From CAWHYG01 sp963833505 (lineage in GTDB: Bacteria; Eisenbacteria; RBG-16-71-46; CAIMUX01): a stretch of 64,000 nucleotides of DNA. This document shows positions 24,586 to 34,438 of this stretch, piece after piece (position 1 is the stretch's first letter; each line of letters begins with the position of its first letter). The DNA is taken from NCBI GenBank assembly GCA_963833505.1, contig CAWHYG010000007.1, forward strand, positions 2,356,001 through 2,420,000, in the 5' to 3' direction. The position numbers and the translations under genes were made by a program. The notes under the pieces are model-generated. The model was not told the DNA's origin. It ran no database searches and saw only the letters and a list, made by a program, of their open reading frames with translations.

Positions 24586-24943
24586 CCCGCCTCCTCGGTC
24601 CGCCCCGATTGTCCCACGCGACGCCCGGAGAAAGGAAGGAGGCGGATCTTGCGCAGATCAGTCTCGAAATGGACGCGACGGCGATCTTGCGCCGCGGCTT
24701 CGGGCTCAGGGCCAGCGGCACCGGGTCGCTGGAGAGAAGGGGTTCGCCGGGTGGACACAATTCTTCCTTTTCTCGATGACCCCTCCGGCGGGCGTATGGC
24801 GCATGAGCGATGAGGAGCGAGATCGGTGGCTTGCCCACCGGAGCTCGGGCGGCGCAACGATTCTGCCGCTCGGCCCTCTCTGCCCACCGCGAAGGGGACA
24901 GCTTCCTCAGAAGACGAGTCCAATTTGATTCATGGAGGCTATC
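24586..24943. other. Divergent intergenic region, sigma factor / FG-GAP gene
   Basis: About 358 bases with no gene supported. GGAGG at 24934-24938 is the ribosome site for the ATG at 24944. No promoter pair or palindrome stood out. Confidence 0.4.
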
Positions 24944-27436
24944 ATGCATCGGATCCGTATCGCCGACCGAGCTTCTCTGGGAGTGAGAGCCTTGTTGCTT
25001 TCACTTCCTTGGACGGTTTTTTTGTTTCTGCCCGCCGGGGCATCCTCCCCTGACCCGCTGTTCGACGCTCCGTTTCTCTCGTACGACACCGGGCACCAGC
25101 CCGACGAGGTCGCCGTCGGGGACTTCAACGGCGACGGCCACCCGGATCTGGTCGTGGCCAACGGCTCGACCGACAACACCGTCTCGGTCCTGCTGGGTAA
25201 CGGCGACGGCACTTTTGCCCCTCGCACGGACATCCCGGTGATCGGCTTTCCCTACGCCCTGACCGTGGGCGACTTCAACGGGGACGGCAAGCTGGACGTG
25301 GCCGTGGCCGAGAACGACGCTGCCACGATCGGAATCCTGCTGGGCAACGGGGACGGTACCTTCCGGCCGCGGATGGACTTTCCCGCCGGAACGCAGCCGT
25401 TCTCCATCGTGACCGCGGACTTCAACGGGGACGGCAAGCTCGATCTGGCCGTGGCCAACGCCCCGGTCGATTCCGTCACCGTGCTCCTGGGTGGCGGAGA
25501 CGGCAGTTTCGTGCGGACCGCGCGCTATCCGACCGCCTCGGAGCCGGTCTTCCTGGCCGTGGGCGACCTGAACCGGGACGGCAAGGCGGACCTGGCCGCC
25601 GTCAACCAGAGCCCCACCAGCGAAGTCACGGTGCTGCTGGGCAACGGTGACGGGACCTTCACCACGGCCCCGAATGTGCGCACAGGCTCGAATTCGAGCT
25701 GCGTCGCCATCGGCGACCTGAACGGCGACGGCAACCCGGACCTGGTCACAACCGACGAGGGTGCGGACAGCATCTCGATTGCGATCGGTGACGGGCACGG
25801 GGGCTTTTCAGGGGTGAAGAGGATCAGCGTCCCCGATGTGGCGAACGGCGTGACCATCGGGGACTACAACGGCGACGGCAAGCCGGACCTAGCCCTCTCC
25901 TGCCTGGGAAACCGGGTGGACCTTCTGGCGGGCAACGGCGACGGGACTTTCGCCCCGCTCACGACCCATGAAACCGGCTATGCGCCCCTCTACATTGCCA
26001 GCGGCGATTTCAACTCCGACGGTAAGCTGGACGTGGTCACGTCGAGCCAGATCTCGAACACGCTCTCGATTCTGCTGGGCAACGGCGACGGCACCTTCGG
26101 CAATGGCCCGGCCTACGCGACGGGCGCCACGCCTCAAGGTGACGCGCTCGCGGACTTGAACGGCGACGGCAAGCCGGATCTGGTCACGGCCAACTACGGA
26201 TCCAACACCGTCTCGGTGCTGCTGAACAACGGGAACGGGACCTTCGCCGCCAAGACCGATTACACGACCGGCGCCGGGCCGTTCTCCGTGGCCGCGGGAG
26301 ACCTGAACGGCGACGGCAAGCTCGACTTGGCCGTGGCCAACCGGAACGCCTCCACGGTGTCGGTCCTTCTGGGCAACGGCAACGGGACTTTCGGCGGCAA
26401 GACGGATTACACCACCGGCGGCAGCCCGTATTCCGTGGCCGTGGGAGACCTTAACGGCGACGGCAAGCCGGACCTGGTCACCGCCAACTACGGATCCAGC
26501 ACCGTCTCGGTCCTGCTGAACAACGGAGACGGGACCTTCGGCGCCAAGACGGACTACGGCGCCGGCCCGCATCCGTACTCGGTGACCATGGCGGACGTGA
26601 ACGGCGACGGTAGGCTGGATCTCGCGCTCTCCAACAACACCGCCAATACGGTCACGGTGCTCCTGGGGAACGGCGACGGGACCTTCGGAACCGCCCCGGG
26701 AACCAACCGCACCGGAAGCAACCCGACGTCCGTGGCCATCCGGGACCTGAACGGCGACGGCAAGCCCGACCTCGCTGTGACCAACTACTCGTCGAACACC
26801 GTCTCAATCCTGCTGGGCAACGGGGACGGCTCCTTCGGCACCAAGACCGACTTTCCGACCGGCATGTATCCCGTCTCGGTCGTCGCCGGCGACATCGACG
26901 GCGACGGCCGTATGGACCTGGTGGCGCTCGACAACAACGCCAACACGGTTTCCATTCTGCTGGGCAACGGGAACGGAACCTTCGCAACCAAGGTGGACTA
27001 CGGGACCGGTTCCCAGCCTACCTGCCTGGCCTTGGGCGACCTGAACGGCGACGGCAAGCCGGACCTGGCCGTGGTCAACTCCACCTATGGCACGGCGACG
27101 GTGCTGATCAACACCTCGCAGAAACCGTCGGAGGTCGCGTTCCCGAGCGGACCGGGCCCGATCCGGCTGTTCGCGCCGGCGCCGAATCCGTCCACCGCCG
27201 CCACCACCATCGCGTTCGAATCCATCGCCGCCGCGCCGGTGACCCTGGAAATCCTGGACGCCACGGGACGGATCACGCGCGTCCTTTCGTCGGAGAGGAT
27301 CTTCCCTGCCGGCCGGCATTCGCTCATCTGGGACGGGACCGACCAGGCGGGCCGGCCTGCGGCCAGCGGAGTCTATCTGGTGCAGCTGCGCGAAGGCGGA
27401 GCTCGAGACGTACAGAAGGTGCTGAGGTTGAGATAG
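24944..27436 (+). CDS. Secreted FG-GAP/VCBS-repeat protein with FlgD/T9SS-like tail
   Basis: About 830 residues. The ATG at 24944 is chosen because GGAGG lies five bases upstream; another ATG 12 bases earlier is in frame. A signal peptide (LLLSLPWTVFLFLPAGASS) is followed by fourteen repeats of about 48 residues with the Ca-binding loop D-x-N-G-D-G-x-x-D and the LLGNGDGTF signature. Fourteen is twice seven, so two seven-bladed integrin-alpha-like propellers are likely. Repeat 5 is degenerate (GDGHGGFSG). The C-terminal 85 residues (APAPNPSTAATTI, LEILDATGRITRVL, IWDGTDQAGRPAASGVYLVQ) form the FlgD/T9SS-type sorting domain. Probably a surface or secreted Ca-dependent adhesion or binding protein. 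Confidence 0.88.
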   Translation: MHRIRIADRASLGVRALLLSLPWTVFLFLPAGASSPDPLFDAPFLSYDTGHQPDEVAVGDFNGDGHPDLVVANGSTDNTVSVLLGNGDGTFAPRTDIPVIGFPYALTVGDFNGDGKLDVAVAENDAATIGILLGNGDGTFRPRMDFPAGTQPFSIVTADFNGDGKLDLAVANAPVDSVTVLLGGGDGSFVRTARYPTASEPVFLAVGDLNRDGKADLAAVNQSPTSEVTVLLGNGDGTFTTAPNVRTGSNSSCVAIGDLNGDGNPDLVTTDEGADSISIAIGDGHGGFSGVKRISVPDVANGVTIGDYNGDGKPDLALSCLGNRVDLLAGNGDGTFAPLTTHETGYAPLYIASGDFNSDGKLDVVTSSQISNTLSILLGNGDGTFGNGPAYATGATPQGDALADLNGDGKPDLVTANYGSNTVSVLLNNGNGTFAAKTDYTTGAGPFSVAAGDLNGDGKLDLAVANRNASTVSVLLGNGNGTFGGKTDYTTGGSPYSVAVGDLNGDGKPDLVTANYGSSTVSVLLNNGDGTFGAKTDYGAGPHPYSVTMADVNGDGRLDLALSNNTANTVTVLLGNGDGTFGTAPGTNRTGSNPTSVAIRDLNGDGKPDLAVTNYSSNTVSILLGNGDGSFGTKTDFPTGMYPVSVVAGDIDGDGRMDLVALDNNANTVSILLGNGNGTFATKVDYGTGSQPTCLALGDLNGDGKPDLAVVNSTYGTATVLINTSQKPSEVAFPSGPGPIRLFAPAPNPSTAATTIAFESIAAAPVTLEILDATGRITRVLSSERIFPAGRHSLIWDGTDQAGRPAASGVYLVQLREGGARDVQKVLRLR

Positions 27437-27668
27437 GCTGCAGGACAGTCTGCGCCCGCGCCTCCGCGGCATCGAAGAGCGCAGACGAATCGTCCATCTT
27501 CGGGCGTCGGCAGAGGTGGTAGGATCGAGAGTTGCGGTTTGAGCGCGGAACCCGGCTGCGAAACCGCGCTGGAATCACCCCTCAGCCGCAGTGAGGCGGG
27601 CGCATCGCCGCAGGGAAGGCGGAAAACCTGCGGCCGCGACGAGGCCCAAGGGCAAGGAACGACGAGCG

Positions 27669-30593
27669 ATGGAACCTGAGCGATGGCTTCTCCTGCGCGC
27701 GCTCTTTGACCGGGCTCGGAAACTGGCCCCCGAGGCGCGCCGGGAATTCCTCGACCGGGAGCTCGCTTCCGACCCCGAGCTGCGCGCCCAGCTAGGCGCC
27801 GTTCTAGAGGCGGATGGCGGGGCGACCGGTTTCCTCGAAGCAAGCGGTCGGAGCGGCTCGGCCGGACAGCCGCTTCCGGCCGACCTTCCCGAGCCGGAGG
27901 GTGCGGTCGTCGGCCCCTACCGCTTGATCAAGGTCCTGGGGGAAGGCGGTTTCGGCGTCGTCTACATGGCGGAGCAATCCCGCCCGATCCAGCGGCAAGT
28001 GGCGGTGAAGATCCTCAAGCGCGGCGTCGACTCCCAGCAGGCGGCGGAGCGCTTCCGGGCCGAGATCCAGGCGCTGGCCTTGATGAAGCACCCGAACATC
28101 GCCCAGGTCTTCGACGCCGGCGAAACTCCGGACGGCCGGCCTTATCTGGTCATGGAATACGTCCCGGGAACGCCGATCACGCAATTCTGCGACCGCGAGC
28201 GCCTGACCGTGCGCGAGCGCTGCGGACTCTTCCTTGAGCTCTGCGACGCGGTGCAGCACGCCCATCAGAAGGGCTTCATCCACCGCGACCTCAAGCCCTC
28301 CAATGTGCTGGTCTACGGAGGCGAGGGCAACCCGGTGGTCAAGGTCATCGACTTCGGCGGGGTCCGGGCCGCCAATCCAGAGGAGGGGAACCCGGCATTC
28401 CAAACGCGCGAGGGGTTCATCCTGGGAACGCTCGGCTACATGAGCCCGGAACAGACCGGCTTCGACCGGCGCGCTGTCGACACCCGCTCCGATATCTATT
28501 CCCTCGGGATCCTGCTCTACGAGCTCCTGGTCGGCGAGATCCCTTTCGAACGCAAGCAGCTCGAGAGCGCCGCCTGGCTCGAGGCGCTACGCATCATCCG
28601 GGAGAAGGATCCGCCGTGCCCGTCCGCCCAGCTCGAAGCCCGGCGCGAGACCGCGGAGCAGGTGGCGCGGAGTCGCCACGCGGACAAACGCAGCCTGCTG
28701 CGGCAGATCCGTCGCGACCTGGAGTGGATCACCTTGCGGGCGATCGAGAAGGAACCCGAGCGCCGCTACGCCTCCGTCTCGGAGTTTGCGGCCGACCTTC
28801 GCCGCTATCTCGGTCACGAGCCGGTGCTGGCGGGTCCGCCGAGCGCCATCTACCGCATCGGGAAGTTTGCCCGCCGGCACCGCCTCGGGGTCACCGCCGG
28901 CATGGTGGTCGTGGCCGCAATCCTGGCCGGGGGCATCGTTGCCGGCATCGGGCTGGAACGCGCTCGGAAGGCCGAGCGCGACGCGCTGAGGGAAGCGGAA
29001 TCAGCGCGGCGGGTGGCTGACTTCCTCACCGGGATTTTCGAGACTCCCACCCCGGACCGGTCCCTCGGCGAGACCGTGACTGCGCGCACCCTCCTGGCCC
29101 AGGGCGCCAGACGGATCGAAGGGGAGCTGACGGAGGATCCGCTCATCCGGGCGCGGCTGCTCAATGCGCTGGGCCGCGCTCACCTCAAGCTCGGCCTGAC
29201 CGACGAGGGGCTTCCGCTGGTGAGAAACTCCCTGGAGATCGCGGAGAAGTCGCTGGGGCCCGACGATCCGGTGGTTGGGGATTATCTCGGCGACCTGGCC
29301 GACGCCTTGCGGCAGGCCGGAAAACAGGATTCGATGCTCCCGCTGATCGACCGTTCGATCGAGATCTACCGGAAACTGGGAACCGGCCGCACGGGGAACC
29401 TCGCTGCGGCCCTGCACCGGAAGGCCCTCTGGCTTTGGGATCAGGGAATGCCCGGCGCCGCCGATTCGCTGCTCGCCCGCGCCATCGAGCTGGGGCGGAC
29501 CGCGGTCCCCCCCGACACGGTAATGCTGGCCAGCATGTACAACACCCGGGGAGGGATCGCGCGACGGCTCGATCGTCCCGAGCAGTCGGCGGAGATGTTC
29601 CAGCACGGACTGGACCTGATGGAGAAGCTCCGGGGGAAAGCCCAGACCCTCGTGGTCGTGCTTGAGCGCAATCTGGCGGTGCAGTACCTCGACCTGCACG
29701 AAACGGACAAGGCGATCCCGCTGGCGCGGGACGCCCTTCGCCTCGCCCGCACGATCCTCCCCCCGGAGCATCCCACCCTGGCAACCGTGCTTGAAGCGCA
29801 GGCCACCGTGCTCCAGCAAGAGGATAAGCCGGACTCGGCGGGGGCCTTGCTGGAGGAGGGCCTGAGGATTCTGGAGAAGAGCTACGGCCCCGATCACCAG
29901 GAGGTCGTGTGGCAGCGGTACAACCTGGCCACCTTCTATGAGCATTCGGGGCATCTCGATCGCGCCATCGCCCGGATGGACGAGGCCTATGCCTCTGCTT
30001 CCCGGATCTGGGGATTGGAGAACGACCAGACGGCGGAATTCCTGGCCGACCTGGCCGCCTTCTGTTCAGAGGATGGGCAGGAGCGCCGCGCCGACTCGCT
30101 CTTCACCATCGCCGTTCCCATGGTCGAGCGCGTCTGTCGGGCGCGCCCGAATTTCCTGGCCATGACCGACCTGGCCTATGGAGATCTCTGCCGGAAGCGA
30201 AGCCGGCTCGCCCAGGCCGAATCGCTCTATGGTCGAGCGGAGGCGCTCTTCGATTCCAGCAACACCATGTACCGGCCCTTCCTGGGAGCGTGCCGCGTCC
30301 ACCGAGCGCTTCTGCTTGCCCGGGAGGGCCGAGGCCCCGAGGCGGACGCGCTGGCCCGGCGGGGGCTGGCCGCCCAAGAGATGTACGGCACGGATGTTCC
30401 GGATCTGGTCGATTGCCTCTTGGAAACGGCGGTCGTCCACGTGCTTGGCCAGGACAAGCAGGGAGCGATGGCTCTTCTCCTGGAAGCCCGGAGACGCGGC
30501 GCCACCGCCAGGCAGGAATCCCGCTTCTCGGTGCTGTCACAGCTTGGCCCGAGTAACCGGGCCCGGCTTCCACGGGAGCACCTCGGAAAATGA
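27669..30593 (+). CDS. Transmembrane Ser/Thr protein kinase with periplasmic TPR region
   Basis: About 974 residues from the ATG at 27669 (MEPERWLLLRALFDRARKL); the frame is open further up but the family begins here. The short N-terminal helix region (residues 1-55, with DPELRAQLGAVLEAD) is typical of kinases linked to this class of ECF sigma factor. The kinase domain spans about residues 84-380: GEGGFGVVY, VAVKIL (Lys114), HRDLKPSN (205-212), DFGG (228-231), GTLGYMSPEQ. One membrane helix lies at about 408-428, then about 500 residues of TPR-like helical repeats. The signal would be sensed outside the membrane or by the TPRs. Its stop overlaps the next kinase gene by four bases. Confidence 0.92.
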   Translation: MEPERWLLLRALFDRARKLAPEARREFLDRELASDPELRAQLGAVLEADGGATGFLEASGRSGSAGQPLPADLPEPEGAVVGPYRLIKVLGEGGFGVVYMAEQSRPIQRQVAVKILKRGVDSQQAAERFRAEIQALALMKHPNIAQVFDAGETPDGRPYLVMEYVPGTPITQFCDRERLTVRERCGLFLELCDAVQHAHQKGFIHRDLKPSNVLVYGGEGNPVVKVIDFGGVRAANPEEGNPAFQTREGFILGTLGYMSPEQTGFDRRAVDTRSDIYSLGILLYELLVGEIPFERKQLESAAWLEALRIIREKDPPCPSAQLEARRETAEQVARSRHADKRSLLRQIRRDLEWITLRAIEKEPERRYASVSEFAADLRRYLGHEPVLAGPPSAIYRIGKFARRHRLGVTAGMVVVAAILAGGIVAGIGLERARKAERDALREAESARRVADFLTGIFETPTPDRSLGETVTARTLLAQGARRIEGELTEDPLIRARLLNALGRAHLKLGLTDEGLPLVRNSLEIAEKSLGPDDPVVGDYLGDLADALRQAGKQDSMLPLIDRSIEIYRKLGTGRTGNLAAALHRKALWLWDQGMPGAADSLLARAIELGRTAVPPDTVMLASMYNTRGGIARRLDRPEQSAEMFQHGLDLMEKLRGKAQTLVVVLERNLAVQYLDLHETDKAIPLARDALRLARTILPPEHPTLATVLEAQATVLQQEDKPDSAGALLEEGLRILEKSYGPDHQEVVWQRYNLATFYEHSGHLDRAIARMDEAYASASRIWGLENDQTAEFLADLAAFCSEDGQERRADSLFTIAVPMVERVCRARPNFLAMTDLAYGDLCRKRSRLAQAESLYGRAEALFDSSNTMYRPFLGACRVHRALLLAREGRGPEADALARRGLAAQEMYGTDVPDLVDCLLETAVVHVLGQDKQGAMALLLEARRRGATARQESRFSVLSQLGPSNRARLPREHLGK

Positions 30594-33241
30594 AATATTG
30601 CCCGGTTTGCGGCGAACCGCCCGGCGAAGGGGCAAGCTGCCGCTCCTGTGGATCGACGGTTGATGCCACGGCCACCGCGGCGATGACCCGGGCGCCGGCC
30701 GAGGTCCTGGCAACGGAACCCACATCCCTGGGGTATGCACCCGGGACCATCATCACCCAGCGGTACCGCGTCGTTTCCCTGATCGGGCATGGAAGCATGG
30801 GCGAGGTCTATCGCGCCGACGACCTGCGCCTCGGCCAAGCCGTGGCCCTGAAGTTCCTGCTCTCCGGCGCCTCGCACTCGGCTTCCCGTATCGCCCGCTT
30901 CCATTCGGAAGTGCGGCATGCCCGGCGGATCACCCACCCGAACGTCTGCCGGGTCCATGACATCGCCGAAGCGAACGGGCGCACGTTCCTGACCATGGAG
31001 TACGTCGACGGCGAAAATCTCGCCTCGCTTCTTCTTCGAATCGGACGCCTGCCGCCCGAAAAGGCGCTGGCCGTGGCGCGCGAGATCTGCGCGGGACTCC
31101 GCGCGGCGCACGAGCAGCGCGTGCTGCACCGCGATATCAAGCCCTCCAATATCATCCTGGACCGCCACGGCCACGTGCGCATCGTGGACTTCGGCCTCGC
31201 CACCGCGCTGGACGACGGCCAATCCCAGGAACGGGTGGGCACGCCGATGTACATGGCGCCGGAGGTTCTCGCGGGGCAGCCGGCCTCCGTGCGGTCGGAC
31301 ATCTTTTCGCTCGGCGTCGTCCTCCATGAGCTTTTTTTCGGTCGACTGCCCTTCCACCAGAGCGCCATCCCGGGCCGGAACCGGGAGGTGATCCCGATAA
31401 CGCCCGCGCCGCATCAAGCGCGGCCGGACGCAGCCATCGAGCAGACGATCCTGCGGTGCCTCGCGTCGAGCCCGGAGGATCGGCCGGCCAGCGTCGCGAT
31501 GATCGCCTCGGTCCTCCCCGGCGGAGATCCGCTTGCGATCGCGGTGGAAGCGGGCGAGACCCCGTCACCGGCCTTGGTGGCGGCGGCGGGCGGAGAAGGA
31601 GGGCTCTCGCCGCGAGGCGCCGCCAGGGTTCTGGCCGGCTTCCTGGCGGCGCTGGCCGCCTTGTTCGTGGTTGCCCCTCACGCCAACATGATTTTGCAGG
31701 ATCCGCCGCGACGACCGCCCGAAGTGATGATCGACCGGGCCCGCACCCTGGCGGAGCAGGCCGGAGTGGACGCGCCCGAGATTGACCGCGTGTGGTGCTT
31801 CTCGATCAACCGCCCGCAGGCGATCTGGAAAGCCCGGCACGATGGCGAGCGCCCGGGGGCGCGCGTCTACCTTCACGGGCCGCCCGGGACCACGCGATTC
31901 TGGTACCGCCAGTCTCCCGTCTTGTTGGTACACAACAGCGCTGGCCCGGCTCTCCCCGCAGCGGAAGCGACTCCGGGCATGTTTTCCGTTGTCTTTGATG
32001 CGGATTCCCGTCTTCTCCGATACACCGCCGTGGTGGCGGCCAACGCTCCCGTTCGCATGGCACCGGACTGGACCACGTTCTTCTCCGCAGCGGGACTGAA
32101 TGCGGGTCAGTTCGCGGAAACGACGCCGACGGATCTCCCCGCCGCTCGATTTGACTCCATGCGGGAGTGGACGGAAGCGACGGGCGCGGCGTTCCCGTTG
32201 CGGGTGGTGGCCGCCTCGTGGCACGGGCATCCGGCTTCCTTCAAGGTCGTCTTTCCGTGGGTGGAGGGAACGGGCGAGAGCGTGCCTCAGGATTCACAAT
32301 CGGGAATCGTTCCGGGTGTACCGGTGCTTCTCTTGATCCTGCTGCTCGTGTCCGGCTGCGCCGTTCATGCCCTTCGGAATCTCCGCCGGGGACGGGCCGA
32401 TCTGGGAGCGGCCGGGCGCCTGGCGTTCGGAATCGGGCTCCTCGCGCTGGTCTGCGATCTTGCCATCAGCCACTTTGTGGCCGACCCGCTTGATATCGCC
32501 CTGGTCCTGTGGGCCGCGCTCGGCAACGGCCTGGGGTACGCGGGGGTCGCCTGCCTCGTCTACCTGGCGCTCGAGCCCGACGTGCGCGCGCGCTGGCCCC
32601 ACATGTTGATCGGTTCGACCCGGTTGCTCTCCGGACGCCCTGTCGACCCGATCGTCGCCGGCGACGTCCTGCTCGGCCTCGCTGTCGGAACCACCATGAC
32701 GCTGATCGATCAAGGACTCGACGTGGCCACGGTCGCCGCCCACGCCCGGTGGGCCTTTCTGAACTTCACACCCCAGCCCGCCATTTCCTCGTCGCCGGAG
32801 GCATTGGCCTCATCGCTGCAAAGCGCCATCTGGGGGTTGATGGGAAGCGTCGCCCTGATCGGTGTCGCTTTTCTGGCGGGAATGCTCCACCCGGGACGGC
32901 GATGGCCGGTGGCGCTGGGAGGGCTGGCGGTCCTGGCGGTCTCCGCGACCGGAGGTTATGTGTCCATCATTCAGGGCCTGATCAACGCCTCAACCTTCGC
33001 TCTGATCAGCGTGTTGCTGCTCCTGCGCCGGGGATTGCTGCCGGTCGCGGTAGCCCTGGGCACCCTCTCCGTGCTGGACAACGTTCCCCTTTCAGTCGAT
33101 TTCTCGGGCTGGATCTGGACGCGCGCGGCCGGCCCGGTGCTCGCGATCGTCCTGCTCGCGTTTGCCTGCTGGACCGTCGTTCGCCGGGCCCGCGCGCGGC
33201 CAGCGGCCTCCGTGGTTCCATCGGCAGCGCCGATCGGCTGA
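30590..33241 (+). CDS. Ser/Thr protein kinase with N-terminal zinc ribbon and multi-pass membrane sensor region
   Basis: 883 residues, starting in ATGA overlap with the upstream kinase. Residues 4-20 are a zinc-ribbon knuckle (CPVCGEPPGEGASCRSC). The kinase domain runs from about 59 to 310: GHGSMGEVY, ALKFLL (Lys88), HRDIKPSN (180-187), DFGLA (200-204), GTPMYMAPEV. A helix at about 345-362 leads to a periplasmic stretch of about 200 residues with no family I recognise (FSINRPQAIWKARHDG, PGTTRFWYRQSP). About seven or eight membrane helices follow (567-870). The arrangement resembles eukaryotic-like receptor kinases of Planctomycetes and Acidobacteria. Overlap with the previous gene suggests the two kinases act together. 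Confidence 0.9.
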   Translation: MKYCPVCGEPPGEGASCRSCGSTVDATATAAMTRAPAEVLATEPTSLGYAPGTIITQRYRVVSLIGHGSMGEVYRADDLRLGQAVALKFLLSGASHSASRIARFHSEVRHARRITHPNVCRVHDIAEANGRTFLTMEYVDGENLASLLLRIGRLPPEKALAVAREICAGLRAAHEQRVLHRDIKPSNIILDRHGHVRIVDFGLATALDDGQSQERVGTPMYMAPEVLAGQPASVRSDIFSLGVVLHELFFGRLPFHQSAIPGRNREVIPITPAPHQARPDAAIEQTILRCLASSPEDRPASVAMIASVLPGGDPLAIAVEAGETPSPALVAAAGGEGGLSPRGAARVLAGFLAALAALFVVAPHANMILQDPPRRPPEVMIDRARTLAEQAGVDAPEIDRVWCFSINRPQAIWKARHDGERPGARVYLHGPPGTTRFWYRQSPVLLVHNSAGPALPAAEATPGMFSVVFDADSRLLRYTAVVAANAPVRMAPDWTTFFSAAGLNAGQFAETTPTDLPAARFDSMREWTEATGAAFPLRVVAASWHGHPASFKVVFPWVEGTGESVPQDSQSGIVPGVPVLLLILLLVSGCAVHALRNLRRGRADLGAAGRLAFGIGLLALVCDLAISHFVADPLDIALVLWAALGNGLGYAGVACLVYLALEPDVRARWPHMLIGSTRLLSGRPVDPIVAGDVLLGLAVGTTMTLIDQGLDVATVAAHARWAFLNFTPQPAISSSPEALASSLQSAIWGLMGSVALIGVAFLAGMLHPGRRWPVALGGLAVLAVSATGGYVSIIQGLINASTFALISVLLLLRRGLLPVAVALGTLSVLDNVPLSVDFSGWIWTRAAGPVLAIVLLAFACWTVVRRARARPAASVVPSAAPIG

Positions 33242-33442
33242 GGCGGGCCCTCCTCCAGCCGATGCCGGATTTCGAGGATGACGGGAAGCTCACCCAGATG
33301 AGCCGGACCCAGGCCAGGGCCGGGATCCCCGGGTTTCCCCTGATGTGCGATGAAATCGGCCTGGTCGCGCGGCCGGGGCCAGGATGACGTAGATCCTCCG
33401 TATCGTGGAACTTCGCTCGGGCCTTGCAGTACAACGCGCAAC

Positions 33443-34387
33443 ATGGAACCATGCCGTGCGCCGTCGAACCTGATCCGATTCGCGGGGGCTCTCCTGCCGG
33501 GGACCGTCGTCTTTGCGCTTGCCCTCCCGCTCTGGCTGTCGTGGGCCTGGGCGTCGCCCGGACAGGATTCCGCCGAGACCGCGGCAGCCGATAAAGCCGC
33601 CCACGTGCGCGTGCGATGGATGGCGGAGAACCTCGAGCTTGTGCCCGGAACCACCCAACGCCTCGCAGTACACTTCTCGATCGACCCTGGGTGGCACCTC
33701 TACTCCCCGTATCGAAGCGACACGGGCCTGCCCATCGAGTTCAGGGTCAGCGCGCCTCCGGGATTCACGGTCGACGCGCCGATCTGGCCTGCGCCGAAGC
33801 GCCTGATCTCGGCCGGGTCGATCCTCGATCACGTCTACGAGAACGAGGCCACGGCCATCGTCCCGTTGGAAATCCCCGCCGACGCGCGCCCCGGCGACGC
33901 CGTCGCCATCCGAGCCCACGTGGACTGGCTGGTCTGCTCCTACGGGTGTTTTCCCGGGCAGCAGGACATCGTGGCGCATTTCCCGATCGCCATGCGCGGC
34001 GCGGCGGCCGACCCGTCTCCGGACGCCGCTCCGATTCGCGCGGCTTTCGACCGGGCTCCTCTGCCGCAAGACCGTCTGGCCGCGAACGCGACCCGTGCCT
34101 GGACTGAGGACGCATGGCAGGTGCGCATCCCGGGCGCGATCGCGCTCGAGTTCTATCCCGACAGCACCTGTGTTCCCCTGCTCGATCCGATCTCAAATGC
34201 GGCCGCCTCCGGCGACCGCTTGCGCCTTCGCCTGGGGTCCGATCCCCCGGCCGACGCCCGGATGTCCGGGCTCCTGGCGGTGACGACCGGCAGCGGCTCC
34301 CGCTGCTATCGGATCGATTCCCCGCGCCCGCTGTCCGGGATGGACCAGCCGTCGGTCCAAACCGGGTCACCGGCAAACGTCCGGTGA
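33443..34387 (+). CDS. DsbD-alpha-like (thiol:disulfide interchange N-terminal domain) protein
   Basis: About 314 residues from the ATG at 33443. A signal anchor (VVFALALPLWLSWAWA) precedes a domain with LVPGTTQRLAVHFSIDPGWHLYSPYRSDTGLP and VDWLVCSYGCFPGQQDI. The WHxY pattern and the C-S-Y-G-C pair match the periplasmic DsbD alpha domain, which relays electrons between the DsbD membrane core and periplasmic thiol proteins. Neither the DsbD membrane domain nor the gamma domain is present, so a free-standing alpha-type partner is likely. A second Cys pair (SGSRCYRID and DSTCVPLL) lies near the C-terminus. It is 51 bases from the redoxin gene and may serve it. Confidence 0.75.
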   Translation: MEPCRAPSNLIRFAGALLPGTVVFALALPLWLSWAWASPGQDSAETAAADKAAHVRVRWMAENLELVPGTTQRLAVHFSIDPGWHLYSPYRSDTGLPIEFRVSAPPGFTVDAPIWPAPKRLISAGSILDHVYENEATAIVPLEIPADARPGDAVAIRAHVDWLVCSYGCFPGQQDIVAHFPIAMRGAAADPSPDAAPIRAAFDRAPLPQDRLAANATRAWTEDAWQVRIPGAIALEFYPDSTCVPLLDPISNAAASGDRLRLRLGSDPPADARMSGLLAVTTGSGSRCYRIDSPRPLSGMDQPSVQTGSPANVR

Positions 34388-34438
34388 CTTTCACGCTCGA
34401 GAATGGACATCACCCGAACCGTAAAGGAGCATCCATCC

